A stretch of 64,000 nt of DNA from Streptomyces sp. 11x1 (lineage in GTDB: Bacteria > Actinomycetota > Actinomycetes > Streptomycetales > Streptomycetaceae), in NCBI RefSeq assembly GCF_032598905.1, contig NZ_CP122458.1, positions 2,170,001 through 2,234,000 of the forward strand, read 5' to 3'. The position numbers and the translations under genes are program-made. Below are positions 54,420-62,436 of the stretch, in pieces (position 1 is the stretch's first letter; every line of letters begins with the position of its first letter). Below the pieces are notes generated by a model that saw only the letters and a list, made by a program, of their open reading frames with translations, ran no database searches and was not told the origin of the DNA.

Positions 54420-54458
54420 GAAGGTACAGGAAGGTGCTCGGCTGATACCGAGTTCGCC

Positions 54459-55380
54459 TCAGCTGACGCTCGGGCCCCGCCCCTGGCGCAGCTCGCGCGC
54501 TGTCTGCCCGTACTGTTCCCTGAGCCCGCGCCCCAGGTGGCGCGGGTCGTGGATGCCCCACTGGGCGGCCACGGACGCGATGGTGCTGCCGTCGTGGGCG
54601 GGGTCCAGCAGGTCCCGGCGGATGCGTGCGAACCGTTTGTGGCGGATCCAGGCCGAGAACGAGATGCCGGTGGCACGGAACAGGCGGTGGAGCCGGCGTT
54701 CCGAGATGCCATGGGCCGCGGCGACCGACCTGACGCACAAGGACGGGTCCGAGATGTTCGCCAGGGCGTAGACGCGGATACGGTCCACCAGCTTCGTGGC
54801 CGTGTCCATCAGGCCGGGCGCACGTTCGGTGAACGCGGCGATCAGCAGGGAGATCAGCGCGTCGCCCACATAGGCGTCCGCCGGACCCGTCAGTTCGTCG
54901 AGGTGGCGGCCGAGGCCCAGCAGGAATGCGGAGAGGACCGCCTGGGCACCCGTGTCGGCGGGCAGCCTCCTGGCCGCCTGCCGGGCGACGGTGTCGGAGT
55001 GGCGGCCCAGTTCCGTGCGCGGGATGCCGACGGTCATGGCGTCGCACCCGTCGACGACTTCGACCCGGTACGGACGGGTCATGTCGAAGACCACGAAGTC
55101 GCCGCTGCCCACCCGGGTCTGACGCCCGCCCTGGTCCGCCACGGCGGGCCGCGACCGGTGCAGCGTCACCTTCAGCAGCTCGGGGGTCGGAGGAGGTGAT
55201 GGCCCGGCCGGTACGCGAGACCAGATGCCCCAAGCCACGGATCCGGGCCACGGCCAGACGTCCCACCGCCGCCGCGTCGACGTCGGCCCGGAACTCATCC
55301 GCGTCCGGTGCCGTCACGGCGGGCGGGGCGAGGATCGAGGAGGCCGCGGCCTGCAACTCGGCGACATTGATGCCATGCAC
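54459..55380 (-). pseudogene. AraC family regulator broken by a one-base frameshift
   Basis: The N-terminal part (GTG at 55380, HGINVAELQAAASSILAPPA to GRAITSSDP) and the rest (ELLKVTLHRSRPAVADQGGR through the C-terminal HTH SVAAAHGISERRLHRLFRAT) are in different frames. They join perfectly if one C is removed from the five-C run at 55182-55186. The total length of 922 is one more than a multiple of three, as expected. The restored 306-residue protein is an AraC-binding-domain regulator. Either the gene is inactive or the base is a sequencing error. It converges with the beta-galactosidase gene. Confidence 0.8.
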
Positions 55381-55593
55381 ATGTACAGCACCCCCACGTA
55401 AGGAACTGTCCCTTCGCCCGTCGTGCGCCAGAACCTCATCTCCGTTGACGAGACTGGCAATCGTCCGGCTCCGTGGCGGGAATCGGCGACACCGCGGGCA
55501 GGAATCGGAGACTCGGCCGGCGTGCGCGTGCCTAACGTGGTGTGAGAGGGAGCGAGGTCGGCCGGAACCCTGCCGTGTCCGGCAGGTTCCGGT
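55381..55593. other. intergenic region upstream of the broken AraC gene
   Basis: Nothing identifiable was seen here apart from possible promoter elements around 55395-55450. The sequence is less GC-rich than the neighbouring coding regions. It lies between the AraC gene and the degenerate tail of the ion channel gene. Confidence 0.4.
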
Positions 55594-55740
55594 TCAGCGG
55601 GCGGACGCCCGATATCGGCGACGGCGGCAGCGGCTGACGTCGAACAGCGTGATGCCGAGGCCCACGAGGAGACAGGCCGCACCCAGGACTCCGGCCCGGC
55701 CCCTCTCGGCGGTGGTCGGCGCCGGCCCGTGAGCGTGGTG
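55594..55740 (-). pseudogene. in-frame continuation of the ion channel gene beyond its stop
   Basis: Reading past the TGA at 55741-55743 in the same frame gives 48 codons (HHAHGPAPTTAERGRAGVLG, then AACLLVGLGITLFDV and an Arg-rich end RCRRRRYRASAR) closed by TGA at 55594. The hydrophobic segment and basic end look like a real membrane tail. It could be a lost C-terminus or a separate small gene without a start. Confidence 0.4.
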
Positions 55741-56604
55741 TCAGGCACCGTGGTCGCGGGCGTAGGCGTCGAGGATCTCCGTTCGGGGCTTCCTCGTGTG
55801 CAGGAAGCGCTCGTCGAGCACGGTGGCGAAGTCATCGATTGCGGCGGCGAGGACGAGGGACGCGATTCGGGCACCGGGGTGCTGTGCCCGCCGGGTCCGC
55901 TCGGCGAGTTCGGCGGCGTGGCGGATGGTCAGCGCCAGCGAGGTGTCGCCGGTCCCGTCGTGGAAGTAGTACGACTCCGGGTACTGGGCGAAGTCCACGC
56001 GGACACGGGCGATCTCGGCGGCCAGCGCGTCCAGCACGGCGGCTCCCGCCTCGGAGTCGAGCTGTTCGTCGGTGATCCCGGCCCGGCACAGACGGCAGAT
56101 GCGCAGCGCCAGCGTCCGGCGCCGGGCGAGTGCGGGAAAGATGCCGAGGACCCAGGAGACGGTGGCGGTCAGCAGCGCGAATCCGACCAGCGCCTCCAGG
56201 GGTGCCACGACCCGCAGCCAGGCCTCGGCGGGGGCGATGTCGCCGAGGCCGAGGGTGCCCACGATCACCAGGGAGACGTAGAGGGCGTCCACCGGACGGG
56301 AGTGCTGGGTCGGCTCCAGGGCGTTCGAGAAGGCGAAGCCCTCCGGCATGTGCGGCCAGTACACCACCGCCCAGCCCAGGGCCACCCCGCATGTCCACAT
56401 CGCGACCACGCTCGCCACGCCGAGCGGCCCGGCGACTCCCGCGGCGCGCCGACGGGTAGTGGTGCGGGAGGACAGTCGTCACAGCACCGTCATGACGATC
56501 CGGCTCAGTCCTCCGTGGCGGGTCGGGTGCCACAGGGTGTGGAACACGTCCCGCAGGATGATCAGCACCACCGCCATGCCGACCAGCGAGATCAGGCCGT
56601 TCAC
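55741..56604 (-). pseudogene. potassium channel family protein interrupted by an in-frame TGA
   Basis: GTG at 56602-56604 follows GAGGAGGA and encodes NGLISLVGMAVVLIILRDVF, then HTLWHPTRHGGLSRIVMTVL. TGA at 56479-56481 interrupts codon 42. The same frame then continues RLSSRTTTRRRAAGVAGPLG into the pore region VIVGTLGLGDIAPAEAWLR, with the TLGLGD selectivity filter, and a cytosolic domain. A TGG to TGA change would explain it. The part from about 56418 could restart from GTG codons, but the first membrane helix would then be lost. Confidence 0.75.
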
Positions 56605-56741
56605 GCATCCTCCTCAGCCGCACCCGCACCGGTACCGGCATGCTGCCGCGCGGACATGGGTCGCGTGGCCGTGGCGGGCCCGTGTCGCCGCAGGTGTTCG
56701 AGGACGGCGAGCCGGACGGGGGCGTGGGCACCCGCACGGCG

Positions 56742-56779
56742 CGGGGCCCCGGGAACGGCGTGCCGTTCCCGGGGCCCCG
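56742..56779 (-). terminator. strong intrinsic terminator after the carboxypeptidase gene
   Basis: CGGGGCCCCGGGAACGG (56742-56758) pairs perfectly with 56763-56779 across CGTG, a 17-bp stem with a four-base loop. It lies 28 bases downstream of the minus-strand carboxypeptidase stop. Confidence 0.9.
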
Positions 56780-56806
56780 TCTGCCGTCCCGGCCGGTTCG
56801 CCCCGG

Positions 56807-57724
56807 TCAGTCCCGCTGTGCGTCCGCGGGCAGCCGGCGCAGTTGCATGGTCGGGGCGGTGCTGGTGCCGAAGCCGTAGTCCAGCATCTTCGCGGCGTCG
56901 CTGTAGCGGCTGGTGGCGTTCAGGACGACACCGATGACGGTCTTGTCACCGCGGGTGGCGGAGAAGACCAGACACGGTCCCGCGGGTGTGCTGGTGCCGG
57001 TCTTGATGCCGTTGGCGCCGGAGTAGGAGCCGAGCAGCTGGTTGGTGTTGTACCAGGTGTAGGTACGCGTGCCGCCGGTGCTCGTGGTCGCGTAGCGGAC
57101 GGTTTTCGTCGTCTTCACGACGCTGCGGAACGTCGAGTACTTCATCGCGCTGCGGGCCAGCTTCGCCAGGTCCCGCGGGGTGGTGTAGTTCGCGCCGGTC
57201 GTCGAGATGCCGTCGAACGAGTCGAAGTGGGTGTTGGTCAGCCCGAGGTCGGCGGCCTTCTTGTTCATCTTGCCGATGAACGACTTCACCCGCGCGGACC
57301 GGGTGTCACCGGTGCCGAAGGTGTCGGCGAGGGCGTACGCGGCGTCGCAGCCCGAGGGCAGCATCATCGCGTACAGCAGCTGCCGGACCGTCACGCGGTC
57401 GCCCGTCCGCAGATCGGCGGTGCTCGCGCCCTTGGCCGTGACGTAGTCGCGGTAGGCCTGCCTGATGGTGACCTTGCGGTCGAGGTCGAGACCGGTCTGG
57501 CTGAGGACCACGCGGGCCGTCATGATCTTGGTAGTGCTGGCCATCGGCCGCTCGTGGTCGGCGTACTTGCCGAACAGCTTGGTGCCGGTGGCGTTGTCCA
57601 GCAGGTAGGCGCCCTTGGCGCTGACCGTGGGCGCGGTGACCGCCTGCGCGGGCGAGGCCACGGGCGTGGCCAGCAGCACGGTGCCCGCAGTCACGGCGAT
57701 CGCCGCGGCCTTGCGCAGCGTCAT
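56807..57724 (-). CDS. D-alanyl-D-alanine carboxypeptidase (penicillin-binding protein)
   Basis: The 305-residue protein has a signal peptide (RKAAAIAVTAGTVLLATPVA, cleavage near AQA) and the serine DD-peptidase motifs: SxxK as MASTTKIMTA near residue 65, SxN-type SGC in MMLPSGCDAAYALADTFG, and KTG in GIKTGTSTPAGPCLVF. It trims D-Ala from peptidoglycan stem peptides outside the membrane. The ATG at 57724 begins the signal peptide; a longer frame upstream is not protein-like. The 224-base leader is unusually AT-rich for the region. Confidence 0.93.
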   Translation of the reverse strand: MTLRKAAAIAVTAGTVLLATPVASPAQAVTAPTVSAKGAYLLDNATGTKLFGKYADHERPMASTTKIMTARVVLSQTGLDLDRKVTIRQAYRDYVTAKGASTADLRTGDRVTVRQLLYAMMLPSGCDAAYALADTFGTGDTRSARVKSFIGKMNKKAADLGLTNTHFDSFDGISTTGANYTTPRDLAKLARSAMKYSTFRSVVKTTKTVRYATTSTGGTRTYTWYNTNQLLGSYSGANGIKTGTSTPAGPCLVFSATRGDKTVIGVVLNATSRYSDAAKMLDYGFGTSTAPTMQLRRLPADAQRD

Positions 57725-57948
57725 CGCACCGGATCTTCGTGCGCCCGCACTCCGGCGAACACGCCTGCTCTTGTCAAGGGTTATCAATTCAAACACTCCG
57801 AAAAAACACCCGAATCGGAATGAAAGCCATGGAGCCGGCACAAAGCGCCCTGTCCTCACATGGATCACAAGGGAGAGAATGGTTGCACAGTTCTCCCACC
57901 GGCCTTCGGGCACCCCTTTATACGCATTTCCCGTCCGGAGAGACGCTC

Positions 57949-58467
57949 TCAGTGGTCCGCGCAGCACGGTGTCGGGTCCGGTACCTCGAACGGGACCAGG
58001 GTGCCGCCGACGGCGGGCATGGCGGTGAGGACGAGTTCGCCGTCGTGCCAGTGCGGGCGTACGTGATCCTGTGTCACCAAGCGGGTGTCCGGGGCGGGTC
58101 GGGCCGGAGAACCCAGGACGGTCACGCGGGTGATCGCGGAGCGGGAGCGCAGTTCCGCGATCGTCAGCGTGCCGGTGAGGGAGGAGACGCCCGGGTAGAG
58201 CACCGCGCGCCCCATCGGGTCGGGGATGCCGGGTGTCACCTCGTACCCCCGGGCCGTGAGCCGCTCCTGGGCGGTGCGCAGGAGCGGCTCCGACGGGAGC
58301 GCGAGGGACAGGGCGACGCGTGGCCGGTCTCCGCGCACCAGGTGCGTGCAGCCGAACGCTTCCTCGGGGAGGCCGAGTTCGGCAGCCAGTGTGTGGAGCA
58401 GGTGGTCAGCCGCGCGCAGGTCCCTGATCCCGGCGTCCACGGTCAGGACGTCCATCGTGACGATCAT
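57949..58467 (-). CDS. hypothetical protein coupled to the PHP gene
   Basis: The 172-residue cytosolic protein starts MIVTMDVLTVDAGIRDLRAA and ends PHWHDGELVLTAMPAVGGTL to PTPCCADH. Its ATG overlaps the stop of the PHP phosphoesterase gene (ATGA), so they are co-translated. There is no signal peptide, although its partner is exported. Two adjacent cysteines and several histidines near the C-terminus could bind a metal. The family is not recognised. Confidence 0.75.
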   Translation of the reverse strand: MIVTMDVLTVDAGIRDLRAADHLLHTLAAELGLPEEAFGCTHLVRGDRPRVALSLALPSEPLLRTAQERLTARGYEVTPGIPDPMGRAVLYPGVSSLTGTLTIAELRSRSAITRVTVLGSPARPAPDTRLVTQDHVRPHWHDGELVLTAMPAVGGTLVPFEVPDPTPCCADH

Positions 58468-60182
58468 GAGGGCAGGACCCATACCGGGTTGGAGTAGAAC
58501 CACAGGTCGCGCCACGGGTCGGCGTCGCCTACGACGTCGATCGCGGGGCCCGCCGGGTCGACGGCCGCACCCATCGGGCCCACGGCCGAGCGGTTGCCGT
58601 CGCTACCGCGCAGGCGGACGTAGAGCGGGCGGTCGACCCGGCCGAGTTCGTAGGTGAGCCGGACCGTGCCGGTGGACCTGTTCACCTCGTAGGACTTCAC
58701 GACCTTCGCGGTCGGCGCTGTGAAGGTGTCCTTGTCGGCGGCCGCGCCCGTCACATCGCCCTGGATGACGTCGACGCGAGCCAGCTTGGGGACGAAACCG
58801 GCCCAGTTGGGGCCACCGGCGAGCGCCACGTCGATGCTCAGGGTGACCTTGGTGCCCTTCTTGACGTGCAGGGCGCCGCCGAGGGTGGCCCAGCGGCTGC
58901 CACCCAGGACGCGGACGTCGAGGCCGCTGATGAGCTGGCCGTGGTCGACCCAGATGCGGCCGGCGCGGATGCCCTCCATGACGGCGGCGTAGGTGAAGCC
59001 GTCGGCGCCGACGTGGGTGCGGCTGTACTGGCCGGGCCAGTAGTCGCCCTCGGTGAGGTCGATCCTGCCGCTGTAGACGGGGTCGGTGTGCTTGCCGTTG
59101 GCGGTGTAGTCGCTGTCGGGACCGCCACGCTCGGCGGTGTCCGTGTAGACGTTGTGGGAGTCGGAGTTGGCGGTGATCCACCAGGGCTTGCCCTCGGCGA
59201 GGAGGCTGTCCCACAGGCCGCCGACGGTGGCGGTCATCCAGTCGAAGCCGCCCCAGGTGCGGTAGCTCTCCAGGGGATATCCGGCGAAGGAGTTGGCGCC
59301 CGGGCTGCCGTCGTAGAGACCGCGGGCGCGGCCCATGCCGACGGACTTCTCGATGCCGGCGGCCTGGTGGCCGGGCGCGCCCTCCATGCCGACGGCGATC
59401 CGGTGGCGGGCGGACGTGGCGTCGCGCCAGGCGCGGATCTCGTGCGGTGAGTCGATGCCCTTGCGTGCGGGGTGGTTCGCGAGCATCAGGATGTCCTTGA
59501 CCTTGCGCCGCCGGACCTGCTCCGCGAGGAAGTCGAGGCCCGCGATGGCGAGGGCCTCGTTGGCGGGCGTCGAGTCGGTGGCCTTCTTCACACCGCCGTC
59601 GTAGTCGGTCTCGAACTGCTTGAGGACCGAGACCTCGTTCCTGCCGGGGTGCACGAAGACGGTGCCGTGCTCGGCGGCCGGGATGTTCCACTCCAGGCCC
59701 TGGAAGACGAGGGTGTCCTCGTACGCGGCCCGGGCCTCCTTGATGTCCGGGTTGACCTTCTCCACACCGATCTTGGCGTGCGTCTCGTTGCCGTGGTCGG
59801 TGATGACCAGCCAGTCCATGCCGTGCCTGGCGCCCTGGCGGACCTGGTCGACGACGCGGTACTTGCCGTCGTTGCTGTACTGGGTGTGGATGTGGTGGTC
59901 GCCGGCCAGCCACAGGAAGCCGCCGCGCCTGCGGCTGTTCGGGGCGGCGTACGCGGGGGCCGTCGCCGCCGGGGCGAGGACGCTCGCGGCGGTCAGGCCC
60001 GCGCCCAGCAGACCGGCACGGCGCAGCAGGGTGCGGCGCGACTGCTGCTCGGGGGTCAGCGCCTCGTCGGGCACGGAGGTGTCGAAGGCGGCGGGGAGGG
60101 CGGCCGCCGCCTCGTGCTCGTGATCGTGGTCGTGCCCGTGGTGGTGATGCCCGTGGCCGTGGTGCGCGTGCCCGTGTCCCAT
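58464..60182 (-). CDS. Tat-exported PHP-domain phosphoesterase with His-rich N-terminus
   Basis: The 572-residue protein starts with 13 histidines within the first 23 residues (MGHGHAHHGHGHHHHGHDHD). A Tat signal follows near residue 49 (RRTLLRRAGLLGAGLTAASV; cleavage near AYA), then a PHP metallophosphoesterase domain (GDHHIHTQYSNDGKYRVVDQ; LVITDHGNETH; ILMLANHPARKGID) and C-terminal beta domains. AGGAGGCG precedes the ATG at 60182. It probably hydrolyses phosphoesters outside the cell with bound metal ions. It is divergent from an exported endonuclease/phosphatase-fold enzyme. Confidence 0.9.
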   Translation of the reverse strand: MGHGHAHHGHGHHHHGHDHDHEHEAAAALPAAFDTSVPDEALTPEQQSRRTLLRRAGLLGAGLTAASVLAPAATAPAYAAPNSRRRGGFLWLAGDHHIHTQYSNDGKYRVVDQVRQGARHGMDWLVITDHGNETHAKIGVEKVNPDIKEARAAYEDTLVFQGLEWNIPAAEHGTVFVHPGRNEVSVLKQFETDYDGGVKKATDSTPANEALAIAGLDFLAEQVRRRKVKDILMLANHPARKGIDSPHEIRAWRDATSARHRIAVGMEGAPGHQAAGIEKSVGMGRARGLYDGSPGANSFAGYPLESYRTWGGFDWMTATVGGLWDSLLAEGKPWWITANSDSHNVYTDTAERGGPDSDYTANGKHTDPVYSGRIDLTEGDYWPGQYSRTHVGADGFTYAAVMEGIRAGRIWVDHGQLISGLDVRVLGGSRWATLGGALHVKKGTKVTLSIDVALAGGPNWAGFVPKLARVDVIQGDVTGAAADKDTFTAPTAKVVKSYEVNRSTGTVRLTYELGRVDRPLYVRLRGSDGNRSAVGPMGAAVDPAGPAIDVVGDADPWRDLWFYSNPVWVLPS

Positions 60183-60365
60183 GAAACGCCTCCTGGATGC
60201 CGCTGCCTTCCGCGGCCGCCTTCTGCGACGCGATCGCGCCGTCTGTGGAGGATCGAGGCGAAAAGTGAACGTTAAACGATCAGAGAGTTGCCGTCCGGTT
60301 CCCGGGATACGGCGAATCGCCACGCCCCTCACTATTTCCCCAACTTACCTTGCACGTCACACTGG

Positions 60366-60394
60366 TTGACATCGAACCTGAACACCGTTCATCT
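60366..60394 (+). promoter_or_regulatory. promoter of the exported EEP-fold enzyme gene
   Basis: TTGACA (60366-60371) and TCATCT (60389-60394) are 17 bp apart, and the -35 box is a perfect consensus. The -10 box overlaps GTTCATC, followed 11 bp later by CCTCACC, a weak PHO-box-like pair. Confidence 0.5.
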
Positions 60395-60429
60395 TCCCCT
60401 CACCCCTGCCCCGCCCTCGGAGAGTCCCC

Positions 60430-61749
60430 ATGAGAAGACTGATCGGCACCCTCGCGGCCGCCGCGCTCGCCGTCACCGGCCTCGCGACCACCGGCGCGAC
60501 CCCCGCCGCGGCCGCCACCACCGGCACGTTCAACGTGCTCACCTACAACGTCGCGGGCCTCCCGGAGGGGCTGAGCTCCGGCAAGCCGGCGACGAACACC
60601 CCGCTGATCTCCCCGCGCCTCGGGGCGTACGACATCGTCAACGTGCAGGAGGACTTCAACTACCACGCGGCGCTGTACGCGGGCGACGACCACCCGTACC
60701 GCACCGCCACGAGTGGCGGCGTGCCCTTCGGCGACGGTCTCAACACGCTGTCGGACTACGCGTTCGAGGACTTCCAGCGCGTGAAGTGGAACAACTGCAC
60801 CGGCACCAACTGCCTGACCCCGAAGGGCTTCTCGCTGGCCCGGGTCCGGCTCGCCGAAGGCGTGTTCGTCGACCTCTACAACGTGCACACCAACGCCGAC
60901 TCCGACGACGCGGCCCTCGCCGCCCGCCGCGCCAACGTCACCCAGCTCTCCGAGTTCATCAAGGCGAACTCGGCGGGCAACGCGGTGATCGTGATGGGCG
61001 ACACCAACACCCGCTACACGCGCACCGGCGACAACATCCGCTCCCTCGTGTCGGAGAACGGACTCACGGACCCGTGGGTGCAGCTGGTCAAGGGCGGTGT
61101 CGCCCCCGCTCTGGGCGCCGACGCGCTGGTCTGCCCGACGACCGCCCCCACCAACGACTGCGAGGTCGTCGACAAGGTCTTCTACCGGGACAGCAACGTG
61201 GTCGACCTGACCGCCACCCGCTACAACAACGACTGGGCCAAGTTCCTCGACTCCGCGGGCGCCAACCTCTCCGACCACTTCCCGCACGCGGTCGACTTCT
61301 CCTGGACCGTCAACTCCAGGCTCCGGGCCAGCGACTTCTTCGGCGGCCCGCACGGCACCGCGTACAACGACGCCGACAACCTCCCGTCGACCCTCTCGCC
61401 CCGCACCCTGACACTGCGCGGCGCCTCCCGCCTCGACGCGGTCTCGCTCACGCACGACGGCGGTACGACGCTGACCCACGGCGGCACCGGCGGCACGGCG
61501 ACCTCACTCACCCTGGCCTCCGGCGAGCACCTCACCTCCGTGAAGCTGACACAGGGCCAGAAGAACGGCCGCACCCGGATCTTCTCCGCCTCCTTCGGCA
61601 CCGACAAGGGCCGCACCCTCGCCGCCGGCACGGCCACCTCGGCCACGAAGACCTTCACGGCCCCGTCCGGCTGGCAGATCGTGGGCTTCACCGGCCGCGC
61701 GGGCGACGAGATCGACAAGCTGGGCGTCCTGTACGCGCCGATCGGCTGA
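60430..61749 (+). CDS. secreted endonuclease/exonuclease/phosphatase-fold enzyme with jacalin-like tail
   Basis: The 439-residue protein has a Sec signal peptide (RRLIGTLAAAALAVTGLATT, cleavage near AAA), then the EEP fold with VLTYNVAGLPEG, the metal-binding NVQEDFNYHA, MGDTNTRYT and the catalytic LSDHFPHAVDF near residue 285. The last 140 residues, ending PSGWQIVGFTGRAGDEIDKL, resemble a jacalin-like lectin domain. It resembles bacterial sphingomyelinase/phosphatase-like enzymes. The substrate is unknown, perhaps a phospholipid or nucleotide. Confidence 0.88.
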   Translation: MRRLIGTLAAAALAVTGLATTGATPAAAATTGTFNVLTYNVAGLPEGLSSGKPATNTPLISPRLGAYDIVNVQEDFNYHAALYAGDDHPYRTATSGGVPFGDGLNTLSDYAFEDFQRVKWNNCTGTNCLTPKGFSLARVRLAEGVFVDLYNVHTNADSDDAALAARRANVTQLSEFIKANSAGNAVIVMGDTNTRYTRTGDNIRSLVSENGLTDPWVQLVKGGVAPALGADALVCPTTAPTNDCEVVDKVFYRDSNVVDLTATRYNNDWAKFLDSAGANLSDHFPHAVDFSWTVNSRLRASDFFGGPHGTAYNDADNLPSTLSPRTLTLRGASRLDAVSLTHDGGTTLTHGGTGGTATSLTLASGEHLTSVKLTQGQKNGRTRIFSASFGTDKGRTLAAGTATSATKTFTAPSGWQIVGFTGRAGDEIDKLGVLYAPIG

Positions 61750-61842
61750 CCTGCGCTCCAGCCGTCGCACGGCCCTCCAGACCCTTGATCGGCGGGCGGT
61801 AGCCTTGGCGTTCCGGGTCCCCGAGGTGAAGAGGTGGTCTCC

Positions 61843-62427
61843 ATGGCCCGTGCCGGGCTCACCGTCGACCGGGTCGTGGAGGCCGCGGCCGATCTCGCGG
61901 ACGAGATCGGGTTCGAGAAGGTGACCCTGTCCGCCCTGGCGCGGCACTTCGGGGTGAAGGACGCGAGTCTGTACTCGCACGTCAAGAACCTCCAGGACCT
62001 GCGGACTCGGGTCGCCCTGCTGGCCGGCGGCGAGATGATCGACCGGATCGCCGAGGCCGTGGCCGGGCGCGCGGGCAGGGATGCGCTGGCCGCCTTCGCC
62101 GGGGCCTACCGGGAGTACGCCCTCGACCACCCCGGCCGGTACGCGGCCACACAGCTCCCCGTCGACCAGGTCCTCGTCACCGACTCCCCCGCCCTGCGCC
62201 GCACCGCCGAGATCACCTACGGCATGCTCCGCGCCTACGGCCTCGACGAACCCGACCTGACCGACGCCGTACGCCTGCTGCGCAGCACCTTCCACGGCTA
62301 CTGCGCCCTGGAGGCCGGCGGCGGTTTCGGCGCGGCACGGGACGTGGGCCTGTCCTGGGACAAGGCCGTGGAGGCGTTGCACGTGGCCCTGACCCACTGG
62401 CCCGGGGACGACCGGGAACGGGCGTAG
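61843..62427 (+). CDS. TetR family transcriptional regulator (WHG domain)
   Basis: The 194-residue protein has an N-terminal HTH (LTVDRVVEAAADLADEIGFE; LSALARHFGVKDASLYSHVK) and a C-terminal ligand domain of the WHG type (LLRSTFHGYCALEAGGGFG). AGAGGTGG precedes the ATG at 61843; a GTG nine bases upstream is less well placed. It follows the EEP-fold enzyme gene, but no target is evident. Confidence 0.92.
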   Translation: MARAGLTVDRVVEAAADLADEIGFEKVTLSALARHFGVKDASLYSHVKNLQDLRTRVALLAGGEMIDRIAEAVAGRAGRDALAAFAGAYREYALDHPGRYAATQLPVDQVLVTDSPALRRTAEITYGMLRAYGLDEPDLTDAVRLLRSTFHGYCALEAGGGFGAARDVGLSWDKAVEALHVALTHWPGDDRERA

Positions 62428-62436
62428 CCCGACCTC

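Noticed and set aside
54437..54452. Hairpin CTCGG/CCGAG between the beta-galactosidase and AraC genes as a terminator
   Set aside because: A five-base stem is too weak to call with confidence in this GC-rich context.
56479..56481. Selenocysteine reading of the in-frame TGA in the ion channel gene
   Set aside because: Channels of this family have no selenocysteine at this place, and no selenocysteine genes or insertion element are seen; a point mutation is simpler.
60260..60280. GTTCACT on the minus strand upstream of the PHP gene as a PHO box
   Set aside because: A single unit without an 11-bp-spaced partner is not enough to call a PhoP site.
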